Assembly (NCBI GenBank): GCA_016715075.1 | Contig: JADKBK010000018.1 | Span: 1-36,103 of the forward strand | DNA length: 36,103 bases | Source: Bacteroidales bacterium | GTDB taxonomy: Bacteria; Bacteroidota; Bacteroidia; Bacteroidales; VadinHA17 | Direction: 5' to 3' | Shown here: piece after piece, positions 26,673 to 36,103 of the stretch | Numbering within the stretch: position 1 is the first letter of the stretch | Layout: the number at the start of each line of letters is the position of its first letter | The notes under the pieces: generated by a model | Database searches by the model: none | Told to the model about the DNA's origin: nothing | What the model saw: the letters and a program-made list of their open reading frames with translations, nothing else | Program-made: the position numbers and the translations under genes

Positions 26673-28154
26673 TCATTCCCTTTGTAAAGGTGCAGCAGTT
26701 AATATATCACCTATATTATCCGCGAATCGTAAAGTAACCGGTTTACCATCAGCATATATACAGGCGTTGTAATTTAACTTGGTTAATGCCAGAATATCCT
26801 GCAATACTTGTTTTATTTCAGATTTTCCTTGTGTGATTTCCACATATAAAGGATTCGGCACCTCTGAAGCCAGAGATGTGTCAAGTCTTGGCACAAATCC
26901 AACTGACCACAAATACCCTGAAGATGGTCCATTTATATATGCCAGTCCCCGTAGTATTGGAAATTTACTATTATCCCGGTATATTTTAATTGGTGTATGA
27001 TCTTTGATTGTTACACCTACAACATTTATGTTCTCACCGGCTCCTCGTTTGAATCCTTCCCATTCCTTGTCGTCAAACTTAGTTTTTGCATGAAGAAATA
27101 TTTCGTTTGGATATGTACCTTCTGCTGACTTATAAGTATCAATCGCCATTCTGATCAGCTCTTCTGCCTGGGCAGGTTTCAAATGAAAATTACCAAACTT
27201 AGGATTGTACCAGGGACCAACTGCACCTTTAAAGACAAACCCATCACCGCTATCGAGGAACATCTGTGCAGCACAGCAAGCATTTCGTGGATCGATACTT
27301 CTGTCATCCTTTTTATAAACAAGTCCTATATAGCATACTCCCTTCCGAATATCAGCTAATTTCCATGGTTTACCACCAGTTTTATAAAATGCTGCAGTAG
27401 ATATTGACCATGCCAGATGACCCCGAATTTTGGAGAAGTCTCTCTTTGGCAAACCAAAGGCATTCAAATAGTCCATTGGAGAAAGCGTGCTTTCACGTAT
27501 AATTTGGGTAGGTAAGGTATGCTTGAGTAGCCTCGCTTTTAGCTGATTGTGAAAATTGGCTTCAAATGCAAATGGTTTTGCTGCCTGATTCATATCATCC
27601 CACAAGGCAGGTTCGGCTAATAAATTCTTGGCTCTGGTTTTAGTAATTGTCTTCCTGGTTATTATCAGTTCCTTTTTAATCGTTGATTGGGGTCTGCAGG
27701 TCTCGTATACCTCATCGGGAATAACAACTACCCATAAATTGATATCTACATGTTCATCTTTCTTTGCAGCAATTATTTTATCGGCATATAGGGATACAGT
27801 CTGGTATGTTCTGGAATGGACATCTTCGTGATACAAACATTTGCCAAGCTCGCTTTCATCGATATTTACATGATAAATTTTCTTAGCAGACCATTCCATT
27901 TTAAATACAGAATTGAATCCGGGGAAAAAAGGTCTCGAAGTATTATCACTGTTATATATTGGACTTTCAATTTCAGTTAAAAAGTTTTTAAATTTTTCAA
28001 GACCTTTCTTCGTACTGACAACTCCACTTATAATTCCATATGGTCTCAAATTCTCCAAAGGGCCAAAGATTGTTAAGCCATCTCTTGGATCTTCTAACCT
28101 CTGGTTATACCCAAATAGAACCTTTGGTTCCTCTATATTCACCAGTTCATTCAT
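26673..28154 (-). CDS. Short prokaryotic Argonaute (MID-PIWI), SPARTA partner
   Basis: A 493-residue short pAgo, close in length to the known SPARTA Argonautes (about 500). It has MID and PIWI domains only. The MID region includes PTQIIRESTLS near 215. The PIWI domain begins at GVCYIGLVYKKDDRSI (about 272-287), where the first catalytic aspartate of slicing Argonautes is absent (GLV), so no target cutting is expected. Other PIWI marks are EIFLHAKTKFDDKEWEGF (351-368) and YIYADGKPV-like NACIYADGKPV near the end. With the TIR-APAZ protein it binds a small guide RNA, recognises invading DNA and triggers NAD depletion. Its start overlaps the TIR-APAZ stop by eight bases, a mark of tight coupling. 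Confidence 0.9.
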   Translation of the reverse strand: MNELVNIEEPKVLFGYNQRLEDPRDGLTIFGPLENLRPYGIISGVVSTKKGLEKFKNFLTEIESPIYNSDNTSRPFFPGFNSVFKMEWSAKKIYHVNIDESELGKCLYHEDVHSRTYQTVSLYADKIIAAKKDEHVDINLWVVVIPDEVYETCRPQSTIKKELIITRKTITKTRAKNLLAEPALWDDMNQAAKPFAFEANFHNQLKARLLKHTLPTQIIRESTLSPMDYLNAFGLPKRDFSKIRGHLAWSISTAAFYKTGGKPWKLADIRKGVCYIGLVYKKDDRSIDPRNACCAAQMFLDSGDGFVFKGAVGPWYNPKFGNFHLKPAQAEELIRMAIDTYKSAEGTYPNEIFLHAKTKFDDKEWEGFKRGAGENINVVGVTIKDHTPIKIYRDNSKFPILRGLAYINGPSSGYLWSVGFVPRLDTSLASEVPNPLYVEITQGKSEIKQVLQDILALTKLNYNACIYADGKPVTLRFADNIGDILTAAPLQRE

Positions 28155-29487
28155 CAGCCACGTTTGTTACTTCAACAACTTCATCACCTTCTTCCTCCGG
28201 AAAATCATCCAAAGCTTCCTTGGCCTCATCAGGATCAACATAGCTTACTGCACTTTTAAAGGATACAGGAATACCACTTACCATCACAAAATTATTATCC
28301 CCAACTTCAATTTTTAAAATCCCATCCGTTTCAACCAAATTAGCTACAGAAGAAAGAAGCTTGTGTTTCCAATGCTTGTTCCACCAATTTGCCCCTTGTC
28401 TTCTTCTTCCTGCTTGCTGGCCTTTTTTTGATGACAGTAAGGATCCCTCCTCAGAAAGCAGAATATGTGACTGCATAACACAAACATTATGTAATAAATC
28501 CGGGAATCCACTAAAAGCGAAATGCCAGTTTCGTTCTTTTAGCTTACCCACCAACTGACCAAAGCTGAACATTTTCTCATTATTAATATCCTTTGGAAAA
28601 CAAAAGGCGACCTTTCCGGACATATCATAACTTAAAATATCCCTTTGTTTCATGGAATTTACAAATCCGGTACTAATTAGATTGTTTATAATATTTAATA
28701 GGGTTCTATTTGAAATGAAATCATCCTCATACCCATCGTTAAGTACGTTAAGAGTATTATAAATCCGGCTATTGTTTTGATTATATGACTTTGTCTTTGG
28801 GAGTTGTTCGACAAAAGAATTATACGACCCAAAGGTTGCAGTGCATCGTTTATAACCATATGTAGGGTATGGCATTTTATTCCACTCGAATCCCCTTGGA
28901 ATCATGCCTTTAAAATTATGTATGTATAAATTCTCCGGAAATTTTATAAACTCAAACCAATTTGACGAATATGTCTCTTCCTTCTCAATTGGTTTTCGAT
29001 CATTTAGATAAATCGCATTCCAGTAGTTATGTATTAGATCAAAGTCCGGATCCTTTTGAATTGGCACTTTTGGTTCATCGTCAAATATGCTTAGTAGTTC
29101 TTTTAGTCCTTGCTGCCAATCTGTTTTAAAATTCAGATCGATCTTTCTTTTGAGGTTTATGTTAACATTATCGTATGTCAGATCAGGATCAAAGTGGAGA
29201 GAAACAATAAACCGATTGTCTCCGGTTACCTTTTCAGTTGCCTCAGCTACTGACAATTCATTCAAACAACCTTCTCTCTGGTTGGAATAATTTGTCAAAA
29301 CATAAAGGAATTTGCAGGTATTGTTTCTGATTTCATTTTCAATCTCCTTCCAGAATTTCTCACCGCCCTTTAGGTTAATTACATCACACCACACTTCGTA
29401 ACCTAATGTCATAAGCTGCAACCCGATCCATCTGGCCTGATCGTTATCCTCCGGATTTGCATGACTTATAAATATTTTGTTTCTCAT
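28147..29487 (-). CDS. TIR-APAZ effector of SPARTA
   Basis: A 446-residue NADase subunit. The N-terminal TIR domain (about 1-140) has KIFISHANPEDNDQARWIG, then TLGYEVWCDVINLKGGEKFW, then EGCLNELSVAEA with the catalytic Glu77; this is the same residue number as in the characterised Maribacter SPARTA. The C-terminal APAZ domain (about 165-446) includes FIKFPENLYIHNFKGMIPRG, VAFCFPKDINNE and QSHILLSEEGSL, and stands in for the missing N-PAZ region of the short Argonaute. On guide-directed target binding, complexes join and the TIR domains destroy NAD, killing the infected or plasmid-bearing cell. It starts 18 bases after the type IIG stop and overlaps the Argonaute gene. Confidence 0.92.
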   Translation of the reverse strand: MRNKIFISHANPEDNDQARWIGLQLMTLGYEVWCDVINLKGGEKFWKEIENEIRNNTCKFLYVLTNYSNQREGCLNELSVAEATEKVTGDNRFIVSLHFDPDLTYDNVNINLKRKIDLNFKTDWQQGLKELLSIFDDEPKVPIQKDPDFDLIHNYWNAIYLNDRKPIEKEETYSSNWFEFIKFPENLYIHNFKGMIPRGFEWNKMPYPTYGYKRCTATFGSYNSFVEQLPKTKSYNQNNSRIYNTLNVLNDGYEDDFISNRTLLNIINNLISTGFVNSMKQRDILSYDMSGKVAFCFPKDINNEKMFSFGQLVGKLKERNWHFAFSGFPDLLHNVCVMQSHILLSEEGSLLSSKKGQQAGRRRQGANWWNKHWKHKLLSSVANLVETDGILKIEVGDNNFVMVSGIPVSFKSAVSYVDPDEAKEALDDFPEEEGDEVVEVTNVADE

Positions 29488-29505
29488 TATGTTTGAGACT
29501 TGTTA

Positions 29506-32471
29506 TTATTTGCTCTCGATTATAGCTATATCTTCCTGGGTCAATTCATAAATCTGGTAGACAAGCTCATTAATTTTATTTTCATTATGCTGAATATGTG
29601 CTTTTATCTGCTCAATTTTATCAGGTAATTTACAAGTTCTGAGTTCTAAATTTAAACAAAGTATTTGTTCAACTAATAGTTCGATTGTACTGTGCTGATG
29701 TACTTCAATGTCAATAGTTTCATCCATGATTTTGATTGGAATTTTCGACAAGTACATTGGCTTATACTCGTAATAGCCACCTTGTTTAGTCGAAGCTATC
29801 GATTTGATAAAATAATCCAGGAGTTTTGAATTTAACAAACCCAAAAGATACAGATCATTGATTGGTATTATTGACGTTTTATCGTTGGAATAATATGATT
29901 CTGTATCATAAGTATAAGAAGCTGAATTTGCAATCGCCGGTATAATAATTTTAGGTTTTTCAAACTCATGATAATAATCAACAGCATCCTGTAATTCGTA
30001 CCATTTATACGCACCAGGTTTTCTGCCTTTCCAATCATCCCCTTTCCAATCTTTTGGTTTTGGTGTAAGCTGGGTTTTGAAGTTTTCGAGATGCCTGAGT
30101 ATTGCTGGATAATTTTTTATCTCAATCCCTCTCTTTGCGAAAATCAGAAATTTCTCACTATGTGGTTTCTGGTATCTTTTTATATCTCTACCAGCAAGGA
30201 AAGGTTGTATAATATCAACACTGTTGGGATCTTCTGCAATCAACCTGTCTTTAATTTCCCGATCAATTATAAATGCTTCATTAAGACCAGTCAGTACTCC
30301 TCTGTAAATCTTCCGGTTCACATATTCACCTAATGGCTTCCCACCTTTTGAAATTTTTGTGATGATGATATTCTCTGTAGCACCTGGAAGACTGCATGCC
30401 GAATAACTCAACGAGTCTTTGTTCAATGGGCCAAAGTTTTGGTCAACATATTCAGTGAGAGAATTGAATTTTAGTGTTTTAGCAAGCGTAAGTTTAATCG
30501 GACCGATTTCTTTCCCTGGGTTTCCGGCAACTATTATACATGGATATGTAGTTGCAGTTTCAAAAACAGGGAGATCGCCAAAATCGATAATTTCATAAAG
30601 GGTATGTGCCTTTAAAAACCTGCGCAATGGTTCACCATAATTTGCACGCATCCATTTATTAGCAACAATTACTCCATACACACCATTCGGGTTAAGGAGT
30701 TTCATACTTCTTTCAATGAAATAACTATAAAGGTCTGCCATTCCATTAAAAACCTGGTAGTGACCCTTTAAATAGTCCTTCTGGGCACTAATCAGTTCCT
30801 GCCTTACATATGGTGGGTTGCCTACCACAACATCAAATCCACCCTGTTTGTACACTTCTGGAAAAGAGTTCTTCCAGCTGAATGGTTTAATTTTCTTTTC
30901 CTCACCGAAGTCAAGCTGGTTATCGTAGTAATCTGTACTTATAAGACTATTTCCACTTTTAATGTTGTCATCAAGTGTAGGCAGTATTCTTTCATTAAAG
31001 AGTTTAAATTGTTGGTTTATTGATGCCTCCGTCTCACCTTCCATGCATTTCAATAATAAGCTAAGTTTGGTAACTTCTACTGCATTATAATCAATGTCAA
31101 CACCATAAATATTGTTAAGCAGTATCCGTTTCTTTTCAGCAGTTGAAAGTTGTCCATCAGGAGTCATAGGGCTATTTTTGTTGCCTTTAGCTGGTTTCCC
31201 GCTGTTACTGTAATAGTTTTTATGGTAATCAAGGAGGTATTGGAAAGCACCAATTAAGAAACTCCCGCTGCCACATGCAGGATCTACAACTTTCAATGGA
31301 GATATTTCAGCAGGTGCTTTCCCTTCAATAAGCTTACCAACCGTATTTTTTATAATGTAATCGACAATATACTGTGGGGTATAGTAGACACCACCGGCTT
31401 TCTTAACTTCTGGTTTTTCTTCGATTTTGGCATGGTGGGCAGGGGTAATTCTTATTATCTTGCCCAGGAACTGTTCGTAAACACTTCCAAGGATTTCCAC
31501 GGGAAGTACAGAAAATTCATATGGGCATTCAGGATAATAAAGCTCATTGATTATTGTTTTAATAACCTTGTTCTCAATAATCAAAGACTTGCTGATCCTG
31601 TCTTTTTTCAGATCAAACAAGCCTGAATTATAGTTGTCATCAGCTTTATGAACTACTTCGAACAAGTTGTTATAAAATTCACCGTGATTCAAAGTGTGCT
31701 TTAAACTACCGTAGGATTCTATATGCCTGTCTTCTGCGATTCTGAGAATAATAATCCGGTCTATGGTTTGCTGAACAGCTAAATTTATTTCGTCTTCTCT
31801 CAGGGTTTTATTGTGCCAGGAAATATTTGCGGCAAGATATCTTCTCAATTTACTGAGTGATTCGAGAAACTCCTTGTCAACAGACGCAGTACCTTTTTTA
31901 TGTGTATCACTTTGAATAAACTTATCGAAACTTCCCCTTAATACATGTTCCTTACTGAATGTTTCCCATATAAAATCAAACTCCTTATGATAATCACGGA
32001 AGGTCAGATATTTTATTCTTGCGACAGATGGTCTGTCACGTGGATCAGGTTTCGTTGTGCAATCGTATATCGCAAACTCTTCAAAATCTGTGATAATACT
32101 TATGGGATGCTTTGCGCTCCATCCATATCTTCTCACCTGATATGACGGATGAATATCATCTTTTACATATACACTTGGCTTTTTTGCTTCAACAAAGAAT
32201 AAGCGTTTGCCCCCGACCAGTCTGAAAGAGTAATCCGGAACTTTGGTAGCACCTCCTATATTTAGCTTGTCTTCATGAATGACCTCCTGTAAGCTTCTGC
32301 ATATCCTTCTTCATTATCGATATCCCAACCAAGGGATTTGAAGAATGGATCGATAAAGTCACGCCTTGTCATTGTTTCATTATAGCCTGTGAGCATATAG
32401 GAGTCATACTGATCCTCAAATCGGTTAACGAGTTCATTTATTCGTTTCCAGGCTGTTGATTTATCTACCAT
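29506..32471 (-). pseudogene. Type IIG restriction-modification enzyme, one-base break
   Basis: A fused endonuclease-methyltransferase that cuts unmodified DNA and makes N6-methyladenine. The ATG at 32471 opens MVDKSTAWKRINELVNRFED; the frame fails after EAYR. One G restored near 32283-32287 continues as EVIHEDKLNIGGATK and gives an intact protein of about 988 residues. The nuclease motif is PDYSFR then FFVEAKKPS (Asp80, Glu95, Lys97). Methylase motifs follow: VVDPACGSGSFLIGAF (about 397) and VVVGNPPYVRQE (NPPY about 552). The C-terminal part is the target-recognition domain and a helical tail. As written, the nuclease half is cut off and only the methylase part (from a GTG at 32136) would be made; that, or a sequencing error, is open. 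It shares a strand and an 18-base gap with SPARTA. Confidence 0.9.
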
Positions 32472-32489
32472 AAGTTAGACGGTGTTAAA

Positions 32490-32497
32490 CAAATTTA
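32490..32497 (-). promoter_or_regulatory. -7 element of the restriction-SPARTA unit
   Basis: TAAATTTG on the minus strand fits the Bacteroidota TAnnTTTG element and lies 18 bases before the type IIG start at 32471. No good -33 element is visible at the right distance, so support is modest. Confidence 0.4.
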
Positions 32498-32642
32498 ATC
32501 AAAACCAAACGATATTTTTATACTATCATTGGACAAGCATGAAAATCTATAAATTAAAGAGATAAAGGGTCATTTACGATTGCATCAAACCCTTAGAATT
32601 TTGAAATAATAAGAAAAAATAAGGAAAAAGATGAAGGATCTT

Positions 32643-33394
32643 TTAACTGAATCCTTCGAATACTCCCAATCCAAACAGTGCAAAATCGTACTTAACAGGA
32701 TCCTCTTTATCCAGTTCTCGTAAAGCATAGTCTAACTCTGACACTGCTTTTGCATCATTCAGTTTTCGAGTCAGTAAGCCAAGTTTTCTGGCAACATTAC
32801 CTGAATGAATATCAATAGGACATGAAAGGATCGAAGGTGATATCGAATTCCAAAGGCCGAAATCAACGCCATTATTATCTCTCCGTATCATCCACCGAAG
32901 ATACATATTCAATTTCTTTGCCGCCGAACCCTTAAATGGATCAGATACATGTCTCTCCGTTCTTTTTTCATGAGATAGTTCAAAGAATATCCTGTGGAAC
33001 TCATGGATAGCAGGCAAAAGTGAATCAGCAGTATGGTATGTCTTGAAATGGTTTCAAGGCCACCCTTGTATCTGTAAATGTTTTGCAAGGCTTTCAGAAA
33101 GTAGATAAAATCTGTAGAATTGAAAGTCCTGTGGACAAACCTTTCGATCATTTCTATTTCATCATTGCTTGAATTCATTATGAATTCGTACGGCGAATGA
33201 TCGAGTAGTTCCATCATCCGGTTTGCATTTCTGAGAATCATCTTTCTGTTTCCCCATGCGATCGTGGCTGCAAGAAACCCAGCTATTTCTATATCCTGTT
33301 TTTTCGTAAATTGATGTGGTATACTAATAGGATCAGATTCAATGAAAGCTGGCCGGTTATACAGTTCAACCTTTTCATCAAGAAACTCCTTCAA
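32643..33394 (-). pseudogene. TIGR02757-family protein, one frame break
   Basis: The TIGR02757 family is a conserved protein of unknown function, about 250 residues, common in Bacteroidota. The first part (33394-32909) starts MKEFLDEKVELYNRPAFIES and contains IEIAGFLAATIAWGNRKMI. The second (from about 33045 down to 32643) reads TADSLLPAIHEFHRIFFELS, then LNMYLRWMIRRDNNGVDFG and DIHSGNVARKLGLLTR, ending in KYDFALFGLGVFEGFS. They join at about 33045 with one indel to the normal length. A -7-like element TATTTTTG lies at 33441-33434. A second, partial copy on the other strand starts 50 bases beyond (33449). Confidence 0.85.
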
Positions 33395-33448
33395 CTCATG
33401 CTTTTTAATTTCATTTCCTTAAATTCGGAATCACAAAAATAAGGAAAT

Positions 33449-33748
33449 ATGGCTAATAATCATGCTACCTTAATTATCCGGAGAAACATGTTCCTCAGAT
33501 GGATGGTCAGGAAAGACAATAATGGCGTTGACTTCGGGGTTTGGAGTAAAATAGATCCGGCGGTTCTCTATATCCCACTTGACCTTCATTCCGGAAATAC
33601 TGCCCGGCGGCTGGGGCTGCTGAAACGAAAAATGAACGACTGGAAAGCTGTTGAAGAGCTTACAGATGTGCTCAGATATTTTGATCCTGCTGATCCTGTG
33701 AAATACGATTTCGCACTATTTGGGCTGGGAGTATTTGAAAAATTCTAA
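33449..33748 (+). pseudogene. 3' fragment of a second TIGR02757-family gene
   Basis: Only the C-terminal 85 or so residues of the family remain: NMFLRWMVRKDNNGVDFGVW, DLHSGNTARRLGLLKR and KYDFALFGLGVFEKF. They align with the minus-strand copy at about 70 per cent identity by eye. The first ten or so residues from the ATG at 33449 (MANNHATLIIR) match nothing in the family, so the join lies near 33480. The opposite orientation and the missing N-terminus suggest that a rearrangement or an insertion carried in the other copy and truncated this one. Its likely state is a remnant without function. Confidence 0.8.
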
Positions 33749-33754
33749 ATAATA

Positions 33755-35009
33755 TCATTGTTCCCAGGCTCTTATAATATCTCTGGCAAGGTAGCCTGCT
33801 TCCGTTAGTTCCTGCCAGCCACCGGTAACACTGGCGCCGGGTTTTACAACAGACCATTCTTCAGCCTTGTCATTTACAGCCCAGTTGCAGTGAGAGATCT
33901 TGTTTGTCCTGCACCACTCCATCCACAATTGCGCCTCAGGATCATTTTGAGTGTATCCCAGTGAACCCCATTCAGTAGCGAATATGGCAATTCCGCTGTT
34001 AAGTGCTGCAGTTGCTCTGTCACGAAGCCACTGCTTATGATATACTGAATAGAAGTGAAGGGCGTATGCAATATTTGAAGAAATAGTTATCGGATCTGCA
34101 GCAGGTTTATCAACTTGTTGTGACCACTCAGGTGTGCCAACCACTATCATATTATCAGGATAGACAGCTCTGATGGCAGTTATTACCGCCTCCGCATAGG
34201 GCTTCAATGTTGAACTCCACGAGATATCCAGGGGTTCGTTATAGATCTCGTAGATGACATTATCAGTATTCCCGTAGAGAGTGGCCATCTCTGTAAAAAA
34301 TTCTATCGCCTCCGGCTGGTAATCTTCTGCATGATGCGAATGCCAGTCAATAAGAACATATAGTCCGTTGCTGATGGCAGCATCAACAAGTGTTTTCACT
34401 TTGTCTGTATTTGCTGTTTTGAACTGAATATATCCTCCGGTTTCATCAACACCCATCGAAGCCCTTATAAGCGTTGTCTCCCAATCGAGTTTCAGCCATG
34501 AAACCACTGAAGCATTATAAAACTTATCTCCTCCCCAGCCATTATTCGACCAGAAAAAACTATTCCCTGCGAATGAAACAGGAACACCGTTTTTATTGAC
34601 GATTTTATTTCCGCTTACACGCAACAATCCGTTTTTCTCAACAATTGAAGAGTAGCTTTTTGTAGTCAGATTAAGGGTGTAGACAAGCTCTTTCTTTGAT
34701 ATTGAGTTTTTTACAGTTACCGATACCGGACTCATATCAATGGTGAGTTTATCCCTTGCCTGTGAAGTGGATGTATTATTGTCAGATAGAGAGATGCTTT
34801 TTATTTTTACTTCCATAGTTCCGGAAGGAAAATCCCGCTGCAATGAAATAATATTCCCATTAATATCAGTATTGAACACCTGACCCTCCAAGCTCGAGCT
34901 CAAGGCTTATTAACCCGGGTTCCCTGTTTGGATCATCAGAAGTCCCTTTCTTACAACTGTTAAAGATGATCCCAAGGACCAGGATCATAAAAAAGAAGGA
35001 TAGTCTCAT
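33755..35009 (-). pseudogene. GH5-family cellulase-like lipoprotein, one frame break
   Basis: A secreted glycoside hydrolase. The ATG at 35009 gives the lipoprotein signal MRLSFFFMILVLGIIFNSC with the lipobox Cys at residue 19, so it is anchored in a membrane. The frame breaks at about 34895; beyond it the protein continues LEGQVFNTDINGNIISLQRD with a beta-rich N-terminal domain, then the GH5 barrel: GVPVSFAGNSFFWSNNGWGG, VIYEIYNEP (acid-base Glu223 of the open part) and IFATEWG (nucleophile Glu311). It likely cuts beta-1,4-glucan or related chains. It stands alone, 7 bases past the TIGR02757 fragment, which is convergent with it. The break removes the signal peptide as written. Confidence 0.85.
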
Positions 35010-35390
35010 ATATATTTTTTCTCAGGTAATAAATATAGAATGAGTTTCTGACATACCGCTTTGAATAACTTAATTTTAATTTTATCTTTTAGAAATTACT
35101 GGTAAATCCTGGCATCCTGGAGTCGGGGTGGCTGATTTTTTCACTGTCATGCTGTAAAGGTATCAGTGTTCGAAAGAAATTCATATTAATACTATGAAGG
35201 TCTTACATTTTTTAGGAGAAAGCAGGTAATCAGAGCTCTCAGTATTTTCAGTTATTGACAACTTTCCCCTATTTTTGACATTGTTAGATTTAGTAATCAG
35301 AGGCAGAGCCTGTAAAAATTCCTTCTGCGGTTTATGGATCCTTCTTTTAACAATGAATACTTAACCTTCACCTTTTGAAAAAGTCAGATT
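35010..35390. other. Gene-free stretch before trmN6
   Basis: An AT-rich gap between divergent genes with no reading frame worth reporting. It should hold both promoters. A short AGGCAGAGCCT inverted repeat lies near 35302; nothing else stands out. Confidence 0.4.
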
Positions 35391-36102
35391 ATGTCCAATA
35401 GCTATTTCAGTTTTAAGCAGTTTACAATAACCCAGGATAAGGCTGCATTCAAGGTGGGGACCGATGGGGTATTGCTTGGCGCTGTTGCTGATCTGGAAGG
35501 AGTGACCAGCATCCTTGATATCGGTTCGGGTACAGGTCTGATTGCAATAATGCTGGCACAGAGATGCGATGCCAGCATTACTGCCATAGAGCCAGACTAT
35601 GAATCCTATGTTCAATGTCTTGAGAATGTAAGCCTTTGCAAATGGAAGGAGAGGATCACTGTTGAAAACACGGATCTTCAGAATTACCATCCGGAAATGA
35701 ATTTTGACCTTGCAGTGATTAACCCGCCTTATTTTTCCGACTCACTGAAAAACCCTGATCCAAGAAAATCGGTTTCAAGACATAACGATTTATTGACCAA
35801 CAGCGATTTGCTGAAGAATGTTCCAAGGCTTCTTCTTTGGTGCAGCAGGACGGCTGCAGCTTATAATGCCTTATACAGAAGGGAATATCTTTATTGCAGA
35901 TGCTGCAGGTTTTGGTTTTTATTGTAATAGTATCTTGAAGATAAGGCCTTTGCCAACATCTGAGATTCGCAGAATGATTCTGACCTTCAGCAGGCAGCGG
36001 CTTCCGCATTCTGAAAAATTCCTTACCATCGAACATGGTAAAAGACATGAGTTTACTGAAGAATACAAAGACTTTACAAGGGATTTTTATCTGAAGTTTT
36101 AG
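35391..36102 (+). pseudogene. trmN6: tRNA1(Val) adenine-37 N6-methyltransferase, one frame break
   Basis: A class I SAM-dependent methylase of the TrmN6/YfiC type that modifies A37 of tRNA-Val. The start FSFKQFTITQDKAAFKVGTD is the family's, DIGSGTGLIAIMLAQR is SAM motif I and VINPPYFSDSLKNPDPRK is motif IV with the NPPY catalytic loop. The frame continues to 35927 as a nonsense tail, while the true end lies one frame over: RLQLIMPYTEGNIFIADAAG, then LTFSRQRLPHSEKFLTIEHG, ending at 36102. An indel near 35835 splits it. The joined length of about 237 residues is normal. This seems a core gene, so the break is more likely sequence error than decay. Confidence 0.85.
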
Positions 36103-36103
36103 C

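Noticed and set aside
27913..28317. Plus-strand frames opposite the SPARTA genes
   Set aside because: Shadows of two recognised genes on the minus strand.
29506..32136. Reading the long methylase frame as a stand-alone PglX-type methylase (BREX)
   Set aside because: The upstream frame supplies a PD-ExK nuclease motif once one base is restored, and no other BREX genes are present.
1..36103. CRISPR arrays, tRNA or rRNA genes, and insertion sequences
   Set aside because: No regularly spaced repeats, no tRNA-like cloverleaf and no transposase were seen by eye; a short tRNA could be missed without a scan.

Overview
This window looks like a chromosome segment of an anaerobic or facultative member of the Bacteroidota, probably Bacteroidales-like. 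The DNA is AT-rich. Several promoters match the Bacteroidota form (a -33 TTG/TTTG element, about 19-20 bp, then a -7 TAnnTTTG element), Shine-Dalgarno sequences are mostly absent, and the families present (RIC, DUF438 hemerythrins, the TIGR02757 family) fit that phylum.

Layout. (1) 1-6.5 kb, minus strand: a TetR-controlled tripartite efflux operon (TetR, TolC-like, membrane-fusion protein, RND pump). The pump and fusion-protein genes are riddled with frame breaks. A second TetR, a small membrane protein and a cupin follow. (2) 6.8-18.5 kb: a nitric-oxide response region. An Rrf2 regulator precedes a two-subunit heme-copper oxidase-superfamily enzyme whose third CuB ligand and all CuA ligands are substituted, so it is probably an NO-reductase-type enzyme. 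A convergent operon encodes RIC, a hemerythrin and a quinol-type NO reductase. Divergent from RIC is a second Rrf2 gene leading into a PepSY-type membrane protein, a DUF438/PAS hemerythrin, a DUF1858-DUF2249 protein and a second DUF438/PAS protein. A 20-bp palindrome sits across both -33 elements of the divergent RIC/Rrf2 promoters. (3) 18.7-25.7 kb: a plasmid- or integrative-element-like block with a small serine recombinase, an XRE regulator with repeated operators, a Rep-like protein, a ribbon-helix-helix protein, five unrecognised proteins and a ParB-like protein. (4) 25.7-32.5 kb: a defence cluster with a type IIG restriction-modification enzyme, a SPARTA pair (TIR-APAZ plus short Argonaute) and two small unrecognised genes, all on the minus strand. 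(5) 32.6-36.1 kb: two back-to-back TIGR02757-family copies (one frameshifted, one a 3' fragment), a GH5 cellulase-like lipoprotein and a trmN6-like tRNA methyltransferase.

How the parts work together. RIC repairs NO-damaged iron centres, hemerythrin-type proteins bind O2 or NO at di-iron sites, and two different NO reductases remove NO, all next to Rrf2 proteins that carry the cysteines used for Fe-S sensing. The accessory part pairs DNA-modification defence with an NAD-depleting Argonaute system.

Caution: at least a dozen genes are split by what look like single-base indels, several in homopolymers. This could be assembly error or real decay, and it affects many of the calls. The best-supported notable items are the SPARTA pair next to a type IIG enzyme, the heme-copper enzyme with the unusual metal site, and the divergent NO-response promoter.
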